From JAJDZL01 sp965221175 (GTDB lineage: Bacteria > Pseudomonadota > Gammaproteobacteria > Arenicellales > JAJDZL01), in contig OZ244867.1 in NCBI GenBank assembly GCA_965221175.1, forward strand, positions 2,046,001-2,110,000: a stretch of DNA of 64,000 bases, written 5' to 3'. The position numbers and the translations under genes were made by a program. Below, in pieces: positions 43,349-52,481 of this stretch (position 1 is the stretch's first letter; every line of letters begins with the position of its first letter). A model generated the notes under the pieces. The model did no database searches. It was given only the letters and a program-made list of their open reading frames with translations, and was not told where the DNA came from.

Positions 43349-45214
43349 TCAGAGACCGTTGGAACCTGTGACAGGGAAAAAACCGTAGCGGTCTTGATGT
43401 GGGTTCTTCGTGAACACGATGACGTTGCCTTCACTCGATGCGAAGTCAGGTGGATGTTCGTTTTCAACGATGATGACCTGATTGTCTTTGCGTAGGCCCA
43501 GCAAATAGCGATAGAACATTTCCTTCAAATCCGTGCCGCGCAAATCGTCGTCATCACCTTCAGGCTTCCAGTATGCCAACAGCGGAGAATCGAGAACGAC
43601 AAAGCCTGGATGCGGCAGATTCCGTTCACGGCAGAATTCCATCAGGCCGATCTTGACAGCGGCGTGTGTAATCGCGCGAAGGCCCTTTCCTGTATTGCCT
43701 CTTTCCTTACCGGCTATCTGGAAATCCCGTTTGTCCTCAGCGAAGAAGACGCGATTGGCGTTCGGAAAATGCCACTCCTGCAATATGCCTTCAATTGTCT
43801 GGGCAAACTCGTCGAGTACGTTCTTTGAAACTTGTGTCTTAGTTGCCGAGGGACCGCCAACCACCTCCAGTTGCCCGGCGTCAAATTCGGCACGTTGAAC
43901 CGTCAGGCGCTTGAGGTGGTTGATTTTTTCAAGCAAAAACCGAACATCCGCTCTTACCGAAACGAGCTGATTATACGATGCCCGCTCGGTAGAAATGGCA
44001 GGCGAAGCAATCTCATTGAGTTCCTGTTCGGACGCTTTGTATTCGTTGTCATACTGGACCAGTGACTCATGCAACTCCCGCCACTCGGTTGTCAGTGACG
44101 TAACCGTATCGGTTAGTTCGCGCCGCAGGCGGTCGATTTTGACCATTTCGGCGTCAGCCGCCTGCACGACGGCTTCCGTATTACCTTCACATTCCGAGGC
44201 GAGATGCTGATCGCCGGGCAAGGCACCGCAGAGCGGACAAGGCTGTTGCTCAAGATGCACGAACAGAGAGCCGGACTCATGAACGGCGGCAAGCCTGTCC
44301 AGGTCCGTTTGATAATGGCTATCGAGAAGCCTGAAGCGCTCCACAAGCTCGTCTATTTCTCCGATCCTCGCCTTTCGGTTTCGCAGCTCTCCCGCCGCAA
44401 CACCGCGCCGTTCAAGAACGGCGTCCAGAGCCTTCTGAACGGCTTCCAGCGCTTCATTTTGCGCTCGTATGGATTCATCGAGCCGCGCGAGTTGATCGTT
44501 TAGCTCCTCCTCCTCCGCTCCTTCCTCGTCAAGCTCCGTGTGAAGGTCCGCGATCATTTGATCCAGTAGTTCGATCTTGCCGGTGTCCTGGTCACGCCGG
44601 CCCGACACTTCTCTGGCAGCAACCAAAGCACTATCATCGGTGCCGGTCAGAAGGAGCTTGAACACGGCATATTCTCCTGTCGCCGTCGTGTATTGGCCTG
44701 ACAAGAGCGGAGAACTGCTTCTTTGAATTTCCTCCTCGGTGACGACGCATAGTCGCGCCATGTCGCGGAAACTCAATGAACGGGTTTCTCCGGCGGCATT
44801 CTTGCGCAGGACCTTCGTTGTCAGGCCGGTGCGCTCCAGCAAGGCATAAGAGAGCGTGTCTTGACGGGCGGCACTATGTTTCCATCTCAGGGTCTTCGGG
44901 TCCAATTGAGGTGAACCGTCGGTGAGCAATTTTTCAAAGGCCCGGAAGTTGCTACCCTCGACGCTACGGTCCAGCGTCAGCGGCGGCCAACCGGTGCTTT
45001 CGATGGCGAGCCTGATGCTGTCATACCCGTCCCTTTCGGGTATGTCCCGAACTGGTTTTTCCTGGCCCAGCATGAAGTCGATGCTCTCGACGATAAAGGA
45101 TTTGCCGGTTTCCGATGCGCCGCAAATGACATTGAGGCCGGGAGCAAATGAAAGATCGGCCGGCGGCTTGTCGGGTCCGAAAAAAGCAAGATATCGAAGC
45201 AGCATACCACTCAT
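43349..45214 (-). CDS. DUF3732 SMC-like ATPase of an ABC-three-component system
   Basis: About 621 residues from the ATG of MSGMLLRYLAFFGP, which overlaps the previous stop by four bases. A start 18 codons upstream is possible. Walker A GASETGKS is near residue 32. A long coiled coil (about residues 180-440) contains a CPLCGALPG zinc hook at its tip. The C-terminal Walker B HPGFVVLDSPLL completes the head. DUF3732 proteins are the ATPase of the ABC-3C class of predicted conflict systems, thought to detect invading nucleic acid. Confidence 0.85.
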   Translation of the reverse strand: MSGMLLRYLAFFGPDKPPADLSFAPGLNVICGASETGKSFIVESIDFMLGQEKPVRDIPERDGYDSIRLAIESTGWPPLTLDRSVEGSNFRAFEKLLTDGSPQLDPKTLRWKHSAARQDTLSYALLERTGLTTKVLRKNAAGETRSLSFRDMARLCVVTEEEIQRSSSPLLSGQYTTATGEYAVFKLLLTGTDDSALVAAREVSGRRDQDTGKIELLDQMIADLHTELDEEGAEEEELNDQLARLDESIRAQNEALEAVQKALDAVLERRGVAAGELRNRKARIGEIDELVERFRLLDSHYQTDLDRLAAVHESGSLFVHLEQQPCPLCGALPGDQHLASECEGNTEAVVQAADAEMVKIDRLRRELTDTVTSLTTEWRELHESLVQYDNEYKASEQELNEIASPAISTERASYNQLVSVRADVRFLLEKINHLKRLTVQRAEFDAGQLEVVGGPSATKTQVSKNVLDEFAQTIEGILQEWHFPNANRVFFAEDKRDFQIAGKERGNTGKGLRAITHAAVKIGLMEFCRERNLPHPGFVVLDSPLLAYWKPEGDDDDLRGTDLKEMFYRYLLGLRKDNQVIIVENEHPPDFASSEGNVIVFTKNPHQDRYGFFPVTGSNGL

Positions 45215-45708
45215 GACAGCAGCTCCGCTTGCGCCCCGGACCGGATAGGCTGAAACTCGATCGTCCAAGCCTCGAACAGACGTTTGACGATGGCATCAAG
45301 TTCATCGGCACTCAGTTCGTCGAACGTAGCTGCAACCCAGTCGGCCCTGTTACGAAGCGCGACGATATAGGGTGAATTCATATTATCGAGGAACGATGCT
45401 GCCGAGTCCTCAGCACCGTAAAGAAATCCCTGGACGTGAAGCTCGCGGCACACGAGCGACCGACTCATCATCAGACGCAACCCCGATTCGATCAGCCCGC
45501 GCCGTACAAGTAGTTCGCCGGAACGAAGCGGTAAGGGCGGATGTAGGCTTGGCGGTCCGTCTGCATCCGCCGAATGGACCGTGAGGTAGTCGTACTGGAC
45601 GAGCCTGCTGAGATCGTGCGCCTTCGGGTAACAAGCAATAAGGATTGTCAGCGTCCTAACGCCGGTTTCCAGTGCACTGTTGAATGGGCTGGGTGTTCCG
45701 TCGGTCAT
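45211..45708 (-). CDS. ABC-three-component system middle component
   Basis: About 165 residues from the ATG of MTDGTPSPFNSALETGVRTL, which overlaps the upstream gene by ATGA. Its pattern (VRTLTILIACYPKAHDLSRLVQYDYLTVHS, then HPPLPLRSGELLVRRGLIESGL) fits the middle-component family of ABC-3C systems, a winged-helix-like protein that links ATPase and effector. It has no catalytic motif. Coupling on both sides by four-base overlaps indicates a complex with fixed stoichiometry. Confidence 0.8.
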   Translation of the reverse strand: MTDGTPSPFNSALETGVRTLTILIACYPKAHDLSRLVQYDYLTVHSADADGPPSLHPPLPLRSGELLVRRGLIESGLRLMMSRSLVCRELHVQGFLYGAEDSAASFLDNMNSPYIVALRNRADWVAATFDELSADELDAIVKRLFEAWTIEFQPIRSGAQAELLS

Positions 45709-46823
45709 GGCTGCTCTGTCCATGTCACGCGGTCGTCATTAGCAAGTTGATGGCAAATGCCCTGTTTGTCAGAGACCTTGGTCACACCGACAAGCGCGTT
45801 CCCGCTTACGTCGAGCTGACCTGCTGCGGAGACGGTCTTGCGAAGACGCTCTAGAGCGTCGGAATGAGCAGCCTCGCAGATGTCGATCACGCCGTTATAA
45901 ACGTCTTCCTGTAGCGAACCGAAAGTCCGCGGCGGCGTACGGTCGCGCGCGAAATTTCTTAAGGATTCGGCACTGTAAAAGAGGACGCGCTGACGGTTGT
46001 AGTGTTCTTCCAACCTGGAATGTAAAGCCAGCTCCTCGCTGGCGGCCACGCGTTGCCCGAGATGGTCGCCATACGCATCAAGTAATTTTCGAAGATAGAG
46101 ACTCTCGGCCTCCGTAGGCTCGGCCGGGGGCGCCTCAGGCTCTCCGCGCAGCGGAAGGCCGCCGCCAAAACGGGCTGCATGAAATACTGTATGAGCGTGT
46201 TCCTCTACTAGCTCCACAGTGGTTCGATCTTCGAAGATCGCGAAATCAAAGGCGTCGAAATACGCGTGAAATTTACCCTTCAGGGGAGCCTCAATTCCGG
46301 CTCCAATTGTGGGAGCGCAATGGCTCTCCCACTTGGCGCGCACCTCCTCCTTGAGGCGACTGGGGTCCTTCAAGAGCCGACCAAGTTTGATGCCTACACC
46401 AAAAGGCGCGATGAAGACGTGGCGCTGCGGGACGCGGCACGACTGATTGAATGGCGGTGTACGTAAAAATGAATGGTAGATTATCTTGCCGATTTCTCCG
46501 TACACATCGCCCGGCGTGAGCGCGTGGATGTAGTGCTTGCACTGGTAGCTGTCCCAAGGCTTCGCGAATCCCTCCTTGGCCGTGAAAGCAACAATGTCCA
46601 GCCCTAGGTCGCCGGGGCCGGCAGAGCGCTGGATCGATTGATACGTCCCGTTGGCTTTGTGAAACGTAAGCCATTCCTCCGTGAACTCTTCCCATTCATC
46701 GGATGACATGACTTGGAGCAACCGGACGGCCGGAATCGGGATTCCACCCAAAATCTGAGCGGCTGTCGGCGCTGCCGAAGTCGATTTCGGATCGATATTC
46801 TCAAATATCGGGGAATCGCTCAT
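45705..46823 (-). CDS. ABC-three-component effector with N-terminal nuclease-like domain
   Basis: 372 residues. Residues about 40-110 show a PD-(D/E)XK-like core: EWEEFTEEW (helix with glutamate), GDLGLDIVAF (aspartate) and YQCKHY (Q-x-K), followed by a helical segment. The C-terminal half (from about 230) corresponds to an ABC-3C C-terminal recognition or coupling domain. In ABC-3C operons the first gene carries the effector that is unleashed when the ATPase senses a target. It overlaps the downstream and upstream genes by four bases each. Confidence 0.78.
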   Translation of the reverse strand: MSDSPIFENIDPKSTSAAPTAAQILGGIPIPAVRLLQVMSSDEWEEFTEEWLTFHKANGTYQSIQRSAGPGDLGLDIVAFTAKEGFAKPWDSYQCKHYIHALTPGDVYGEIGKIIYHSFLRTPPFNQSCRVPQRHVFIAPFGVGIKLGRLLKDPSRLKEEVRAKWESHCAPTIGAGIEAPLKGKFHAYFDAFDFAIFEDRTTVELVEEHAHTVFHAARFGGGLPLRGEPEAPPAEPTEAESLYLRKLLDAYGDHLGQRVAASEELALHSRLEEHYNRQRVLFYSAESLRNFARDRTPPRTFGSLQEDVYNGVIDICEAAHSDALERLRKTVSAAGQLDVSGNALVGVTKVSDKQGICHQLANDDRVTWTEQP

Positions 46824-47035
46824 CGGTCAACCGGCATTCTTGGCTGCCTCCAGGGCAAATTGTTATCCGAGGACAAAATAGCGGTACAAAGCTGTTCGAG
46901 GCTTTCCGTACGCTTGTCCGCCTCCCATGCAAAAACGAGGCTCGCACCAATATGTAGAGCCAGAATTCCCCAGATAGTTTCTCCCAAACGCCGACAATGA
47001 TAGCAGAATAGGCATCCGACCGCGAAACCGACCAT
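46820..47035 (-). CDS. Small membrane protein leading the ABC-3C operon
   Basis: 71 residues, start fixed by an in-frame TGA four codons upstream. One or two hydrophobic segments (MVGFAVGCLFCYHCRRLGET, then IWGILALHIGASLVFAWEAD) precede a polar tail. The stop overlaps the start of the nuclease-like gene by ATGA, the same coupling used by the other three genes. Conserved overlap supports a real fourth component. I do not recognise a family. It may be a membrane effector or a regulator. Confidence 0.55.
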   Translation of the reverse strand: MVGFAVGCLFCYHCRRLGETIWGILALHIGASLVFAWEADKRTESLEQLCTAILSSDNNLPWRQPRMPVDR

Positions 47036-47085
47036 GAGCTGTCATGATAGGCCGTAGTTCGCACTTGATCGGACTGATTTTAGTC

Positions 47086-47973
47086 TTACCCCAATTTGGT
47101 AGAGACGTTAGGATTTGAGAGGATACCAGCGCCCTTAAGGGCGCTGGTATCCTCTGGTTGCGCTTTTTTCAGCTGCGCTTCATACTCGACTGGACTCCTA
47201 TTTCCCAGACTCGTATGCAATCGTCGGGTGTTATACCAAGACTCGATATACCGAATCACTTGCTGTCTTAGTTCCTTCGCTGACTTTAAACGATCCGTTT
47301 TCAAAACGCATTCCCGCTTCAATGTGGCAAACCATGATTCGGCTTGCGCATTGTCATAACAATCACCGACACTGCCCATCGACTGCTTGATCCCATGCAC
47401 TCGACACAACGCTTGAAAGGCCTTCGAACTGTATTGTACCCCTTGGTCCGAATGGTGAATCACCCCTTCGCAACTCCGACCTCGAAGTGCCATCTGCAAG
47501 GCCTCACTCATCAAACCGACGTCCTGGCAGGTTTTCATCGACCAGCCCAAAATCCGTCGGCTACAAGCGTCCTGCACCACCGCCAGATACAACACACCGT
47601 CTAACGTATGCAGATAAGTCGCATCCGCCACCCACAACTGATCCAGCTCGGATACGTTAAATTCACGATTCACTCGGTCTACTATACCGTGCGCGCGACC
47701 CGAGCAACGGGTGGTACGCACAAAAATTCGAGCTGCACACGCCGATAATCTCGCCTTTTGCATCAATCGAGCGACTCGATTTACACTCACTTCGACCCCA
47801 CTCTTACACAACTGCGCAGCAATGCGGGGGGCACCATAAGTCCAACCACTTTCGACCAATACACCACGAATCGCCGCCAATAACTTTTCATTGGCTTGCG
47901 TACGCGGACTCGGCTTACGGTTTCGCCACGCATAATAACCTGATTCTGAAATCTCTAATACCCGACACATCAA
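47086..47973 (-). CDS. IS3 transposase OrfB
   Basis: 295 residues of rve integrase. The DDE triad is visible in WVADATYLHT, HHSDQGVQYSS and DNAQAESWFATLK. It begins at MMCRVLEISESGYYAW, the HTH_21 region, and is normally made as an OrfAB fusion by -1 frameshifting from orfA. The last codon reaches into the left inverted repeat. No stop or frameshift within, so it appears functional. Confidence 0.92.
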   Translation of the reverse strand: MMCRVLEISESGYYAWRNRKPSPRTQANEKLLAAIRGVLVESGWTYGAPRIAAQLCKSGVEVSVNRVARLMQKARLSACAARIFVRTTRCSGRAHGIVDRVNREFNVSELDQLWVADATYLHTLDGVLYLAVVQDACSRRILGWSMKTCQDVGLMSEALQMALRGRSCEGVIHHSDQGVQYSSKAFQALCRVHGIKQSMGSVGDCYDNAQAESWFATLKRECVLKTDRLKSAKELRQQVIRYIESWYNTRRLHTSLGNRSPVEYEAQLKKAQPEDTSALKGAGILSNPNVSTKLG

Positions 47974-48375
47974 ACGGATCGTAAAGTTCTTCCTCTGCGC
48001 TTCGATTAATTCGTACGCCCGGTTCCACCACGCTGGATCCCGCTGTCGGCGGCAAACCAGGCTGCCGCTTTTTTTAAGAACGCATTCTCCTGCTCTAACT
48101 CCTGATTGCGACGCTGTAAGCGACGCAACTGCGACACTTCACTCTCACCTGACTCCGATTCACTCGCCTTCGCCTTGGCTTGACGTTTCCAATTTTGAAT
48201 CGTCGTCGCCGACGGCTCGTATCTGCGCGCTAACTCTCGCACCGATACCCCAGCTTCATGCTCCGATAATATATGTTCCTTAATTTCCTCGGAATAGTTC
48301 CCTTGACTCATCTTCGATTTTCCTCCAAATCTTTGGATTATTCTATTAGTAATGTGTCTCTACATTATCGGGGTA
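47087..48375 (-). mobile_element. IS3-family insertion sequence
   Basis: About 1.29 kb between imperfect inverted ends: TACCCCAATTTGGTAGAGAC on the left (47087) and, reading inward from the right (48375), TACCCCGATAATGTAGAGAC. It contains orfA and orfB in the usual order on the minus strand. A target duplication was not found at the flanks. It sits about 50 bases upstream of the ABC-3C operon. Confidence 0.85.
48006..48311 (-). CDS. IS3 transposase OrfA
   Basis: 101 residues. A helix-turn-helix (HEAGVSVRELARRYEPSATT, about residues 18-37) is followed by a leucine-zipper-like stretch (LRRLQRRNQELEQENAFLKK). It binds the ends of the element and pairs with OrfB. It starts within 65 bases of the right inverted repeat. 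Confidence 0.9.
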   Translation of the reverse strand: MSQGNYSEEIKEHILSEHEAGVSVRELARRYEPSATTIQNWKRQAKAKASESESGESEVSQLRRLQRRNQELEQENAFLKKAAAWFAADSGIQRGGTGRTN

Positions 48376-48489
48376 GTACCATTTGGTGATGAGAAGCCCG
48401 GTCAGGTGACCACTCCACATTGTGAAGGCGCACTTCGACCTGCGCAGCACACACCTGTCCTGTCGGACGACCTGGATGCTGCTGGATGG

Positions 48490-48953
48490 AACTGCTGTCA
48501 TGGTGGCAAAGGGGCCGGCCGCAGCCCATCGATGAGGCGGAGGATTATTCGGAACAGCTCCCTCGGCACCGCAACCTCCGCCAGTTGGAAAGTGACATAC
48601 CGGCCGTGGCTCGCGACCTTAGCACCGATCTTGATCAGCTTCTCCCTGAGCGTGGTCAGGGACCAGCGCTCCACCGCCTTCGGCAAGGCCAGCGTCGGCA
48701 TGAAGTTGCCGAGTTTGTAAGCCAGAGCGTGAAACTGAAGCCGGATCTCGTTGTTGCGGAACTTCCGACACGAGAGGCGCGTCAACCGGATGGCATTCTT
48801 GCCTTCCTTGATATGCTGTTCCGGAGCATGCGATCGGATTCCGGCTGAGCGTGCGATTCTAGCCGCCAGGGATGGCAGCATGGCCGCACCGTTGTCCGAA
48901 GGGGCGGCGGTACGGCGCATGCCCCAGGCCTCTCGCCGGGGCAGCGATTGCAA
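48490..48953 (-). pseudogene. C-terminal remnant of an IS1380-family transposase
   Basis: The frame carries KEGKNAIRLTRLSCRKFRNN, then LGNFMPTLALPKAVERWSLT and KLIKIGAKVASHGRYVTFQLAEVAVPRELF in sequence, which is the C-terminal part of IS1380 transposases. The N-terminal two thirds with the catalytic residues are absent. It ends in a proline-rich tail. Confidence 0.8.
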
Positions 48954-49199
48954 TGAACATCTTCTACGGGCTGCGGGTCGGGTCGTATCTCCGCTTCGCT
49001 GAATTCAGCCAAACGCCACCATATCAATTCAATACAGTCAAACTGCTGGCGAACTCAACCCGTTTCACAGGCAGTCACCGGTTCGAACTGGCACCAATCT
49101 GTTCTTTAGGCTGGTCAGCGCCCGCTAAGAATTAGCAATTTGACATGTACCGCATTGTAAAAATTTGTTGCTTGAAATGATCCGCATGATTATACTAGG
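48954..49199. other. Intergenic stretch before the riboswitch
   Basis: No gene seen. The promoter for the B12 operon must lie here, in the more AT-rich part after 49139. A TTGACAT-like element is visible near 49139-49145. Confidence 0.4.
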
Positions 49200-49382
49200 G
49201 CGTAGCAATGGTTCCCCAATTGGGGAAGCAATATGGAACAAGGTCAAGCATGATACATGTTGAAGCCTTGGCTGCCCCCGCAACTGTATGCGGTTAGCAA
49301 TTGCTCAATTCAGCCACTGGGAAACTGGGAAGGCAGAGCAAAATTGCGTAGACCCGCGAGCCAGGAAACCTGCCGTTGCCAG
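49200..49382 (+). promoter_or_regulatory. Adenosylcobalamin riboswitch
   Basis: Class I cobalamin aptamer. The core GCTGCCCCCGCAACTGTATG (49269-49288 region), CAGCCACTGG (49314 on), ACTGGGAAGGC, GACCCGCGAGCC and the B12 box CCAGGAAACCTGCC (49361-49374) appear in order. It is positioned about 240 bases before the B12 receptor gene and should switch the operon off when the cofactor is abundant. A GC-rich hairpin CCGCCG...CGGCGG (49393-49416) downstream could be part of the expression platform. Confidence 0.95.
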
Positions 49383-49617
49383 CGTTACCCAGCCGCCGAA
49401 CGGGGCGTTCCGGCGGAGCGGAAACCCGTTGGTGGTGACGCGCCTATTTGTGCAAACGCAAGGGGTCACCACGTTTTGGGATATTTTCCTTACATAGAGA
49501 CAAGTAATCGTCTGGCAGACCGAACCAGCCTGTCGGCATCCGTCCTGTTTCATAGTGTGCGTCGCAAGACTCTGTCCCCTGCTGCAGATTCTTTAACTCA
49601 CACAGACAGGCGGTCAA

Positions 49618-51567
49618 ATGTCATACATCCAAGAACTCCACTCTTTTTCTGTTTCTTCCCAACGATTGGGAACTTTCTTAATTATTCTCATCTTTGCTGC
49701 AACACCTTTGTCATTGCACGCTCAGAACGAACCAGCGACTGAAGATGAAGATAACGAGGCAGTGTCCGAGAGTGCAATCTTTCCTGAGGTAGTGGTATCC
49801 GCAAGCAGGGTTCCAGTGCCAGCCGAACATGTCGGCAGCAGCGTCACCGTTTTCTCTGCTGAGGAAATAAAAAAACGCCAGCCAAATTTTGTTCATGAAT
49901 TGCTTCGTGAGGTTCCAAGCGTCGCCATCAGCCAGACAGGAGCAAACGGGGGCAATGCACAGGTTCGAATTCGCGGAGCGGAAGCAGACCATACGCTTGT
50001 GCTTATAGATGGACTCGACATGGGTAATCCATTCGGCAACGGTGAATTTGAATTCCAGCATTTGCCGGTCTCGTCAATCGAATCCATTGAAGTTTTACGC
50101 GGTCCGCAAAGCTCCATACACGGAAGTGAGACGATCGGAGGAGTCATTCAAATAACGACACCAATTCCTGAAGAAGGTACCGCATCCTCAGCGAGCATTG
50201 AACTGGGTTCACATACTACAAAAAACGCCACAGCTTACATCGGAACCTCAAATGAGCAGTATTTTGCAGCAGCATCAATCAGTCATTCGAAAACCGAAGG
50301 AATTTCTGCCAAGACTGACAATAAAGAACGAGATGGTTTTGAGAATCGCTTTCTGCACTTTAAATCTGGTGTAAATCTGGCCGAAAATATAGATTTATCT
50401 GCAGTTCTCATTCGGATCCAATCCGATTCGGAATACGACGGATGCGTTCCCGCTCCGCCTTCAAATGACTGTGTGGGGAAGGACAGAAAAACAGTTTTCG
50501 GGACCACTCTTAATTTTGATCAGGGTGACGATCACATAAACCACCAACTGAAATTCTCAAAATCTCGTCATGTGAGAAGAGATTTCAAAGACGGTAAACG
50601 CACAACAACGAGCGTTGGAGAAACTGACAAACTAGTCTACCAAGGCACACTGGACCTACAAACGACAGCCGCAGATCATTCAACTACATTTGCAGTCGAA
50701 AAAGAAACCTCAAAGGTTAGTTCAACTGCAACCTATATTCCCACTGGAATCCTCAAATTTCAGAGCTACATTCTTGAACATCGTACAAATCTACAGGATT
50801 CTTTGATTCTCTCCGTCAGCGCACGCCGTGACGACAATCGAAAAAATACTTTCCGCAGCCGCAATACATATCGAGCAACTGCAGCATGGATTTCAAACGA
50901 TCAAGTCAGATTTCATGGCAGTTATGGCACTGGGGTGAAAAACCCAACAATCACGGAAATATTCGGATATCAAGAGGCATGGGAGCCAAATCCAGATCTC
51001 ATTCCAGAAACAAGTAAAGGATGGGATGTAGGTGTAGAAAAAGAAATTGATACCCTTGGGCTAACTCTTGACGCAACCTATTTCAACAACAAAATTACCA
51101 ACTTGATTGGGAGTGAAACTGTCCCCGAAAAACCCTCTTTCAGTAGGTCATACAACCAACCTGGCGTTTCCACCATCAAGGGCTGGGAGCTTTCAGCGAA
51201 GGGACATGTCGGCGAGAACTACGAAGTTTCTGGACACGCTACCATAGGTAAAGGTTTTGACGCAAATGGACAAGAATTACCCAGGCGGCCTTCCCAAATT
51301 TCCAGTTTGAATATCTATAGACAATCTCAATTCTGGGGGCGTGAGGGTGATTTGAATCTGAATATTCAACATACTGGCACCCAGACAGACTTAGGGATGG
51401 ATTTAGGTAAATTTACAGTGGTCGATCTCAGTAGCTCGCTGCAGCTGACGCCTAAAATGCAACTCACAGGAAAAATCACGAATCTCTTTGATGAAAAATA
51501 TGAGGAGACGAAAGGTTTCGGAGTAGCTGACCGTTCACTGTACTTCGGACTGACATATGACTTCTAG
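49618..51567 (+). CDS. btuB: TonB-dependent vitamin B12 receptor
   Basis: 649 residues, an outer-membrane beta barrel with signal peptide (LGTFLIILIFAATPLSLHAQ), a TonB box-like EVVVSASRVP (near residue 57), a plug domain (QVRIRGAEADHTLVLIDGLD, EVLRGPQSSIHGSETIGGVI) and a C-terminus YFGLTYDF ending in the aromatic that directs barrel insertion. The riboswitch upstream and the btuF-btuC-btuD genes downstream identify cobalamin as the substrate. A TonB of its own is encoded at the end of the operon. Confidence 0.93.
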   Translation: MSYIQELHSFSVSSQRLGTFLIILIFAATPLSLHAQNEPATEDEDNEAVSESAIFPEVVVSASRVPVPAEHVGSSVTVFSAEEIKKRQPNFVHELLREVPSVAISQTGANGGNAQVRIRGAEADHTLVLIDGLDMGNPFGNGEFEFQHLPVSSIESIEVLRGPQSSIHGSETIGGVIQITTPIPEEGTASSASIELGSHTTKNATAYIGTSNEQYFAAASISHSKTEGISAKTDNKERDGFENRFLHFKSGVNLAENIDLSAVLIRIQSDSEYDGCVPAPPSNDCVGKDRKTVFGTTLNFDQGDDHINHQLKFSKSRHVRRDFKDGKRTTTSVGETDKLVYQGTLDLQTTAADHSTTFAVEKETSKVSSTATYIPTGILKFQSYILEHRTNLQDSLILSVSARRDDNRKNTFRSRNTYRATAAWISNDQVRFHGSYGTGVKNPTITEIFGYQEAWEPNPDLIPETSKGWDVGVEKEIDTLGLTLDATYFNNKITNLIGSETVPEKPSFSRSYNQPGVSTIKGWELSAKGHVGENYEVSGHATIGKGFDANGQELPRRPSQISSLNIYRQSQFWGREGDLNLNIQHTGTQTDLGMDLGKFTVVDLSSSLQLTPKMQLTGKITNLFDEKYEETKGFGVADRSLYFGLTYDF

Positions 51568-51602
51568 CTGCTGAAGCTGTCAATTTAGGTGATTCAAAAC
51601 GA

Positions 51603-52481
51603 ATGGAACTGCATGGCATGTCAATTATGCGAAAGAATCTGAACAGATCTATATATTGTTTCGTTTTTGCCGTTTCGTTCGTCTGTTTCGAAATCGCTTC
51701 GGCGGATCAGAAACCCGAACGAATTGCATCAACTCATCTTTGCACAGATCAACTGCTGCTGCTAATCGCAGACCCGGATCGAATAGCTTCTCTGAGTGTT
51801 TTTGCCAGTAATCCAAATATGTCGATGATGGCTGAGTCAGCACAGCCCTATCCAGTCAATCATGGATTGGCAGAAGAACTCATTGTGCTGAATCCAGATC
51901 TGATTCTAACGAGCCAGTTCGGCAGTCCAAATGTGTTGCTTCTACAGAGGCTCGGATATCGAATTCTGAATGTTCCTGTTGCACTGACGATTGACGATAT
52001 TCGCAGTAATATCTTGTTTATTGCTGATGCAATTGGCGAACGTGATCGCGCAGAAAATCTGATCCGGGAATTCAATCGCAGAATTGAACTGCGACGAGTT
52101 CCAGAACATGAGCCCCACCCCATGATCGTCATGTATCAGCCGAACGGATATACATTCGGCGACCAGACGCTGAGGTCGCAGATCATTGAGTATGCAGGGT
52201 TCAAGAATCTCGCTATCGAGCTTGGAATGACCCATACACGACACTTGCCGCTCGAAGTTCTGATCACAAACCGTCTTGATGCATTGATGGTCGAAACCGA
52301 CTACGATCATGCAGCTCTGGCCCATGAATTGCCGAATCATCCAGCGATTCGAACCGCATTCGCAGACGTTCCACGGGTAAACGTACCGGGCAAAATGTGG
52401 ATTTGTGGAACTCCGTTCATCACTGACGCACTTGAGCATCTGGTCAAGTTTCGCAGCCAAATTATCGCGGAACAGCAATGA
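51603..52481 (+). CDS. btuF: Vitamin B12-binding periplasmic protein
   Basis: 292 residues with signal peptide (SIYCFVFAVSFVCFEIASA). The two-lobed class III binding protein shape is seen in RIASTHLCTDQLLLLIADPD, NPDLILTSQFG, VPVALTIDDIRSNI and ADVPRVNVPGKMW. AGGTGA lies about ten bases upstream of the ATG used; a later in-frame ATG (MRKNLNRS) is possible. It hands cobalamin to BtuC. Confidence 0.88.
   Translation: MELHGMSIMRKNLNRSIYCFVFAVSFVCFEIASADQKPERIASTHLCTDQLLLLIADPDRIASLSVFASNPNMSMMAESAQPYPVNHGLAEELIVLNPDLILTSQFGSPNVLLLQRLGYRILNVPVALTIDDIRSNILFIADAIGERDRAENLIREFNRRIELRRVPEHEPHPMIVMYQPNGYTFGDQTLRSQIIEYAGFKNLAIELGMTHTRHLPLEVLITNRLDALMVETDYDHAALAHELPNHPAIRTAFADVPRVNVPGKMWICGTPFITDALEHLVKFRSQIIAEQQ

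Noticed and set aside
47086..48375. Target-site duplication for the IS3 element
   Set aside because: Three- and four-base candidates at the two ends do not match, so none is claimed.
49257..49742. Plus-strand frame of 161 codons across the riboswitch
   Set aside because: It covers the cobalamin aptamer and the btuB start in another frame, so it is non-coding.
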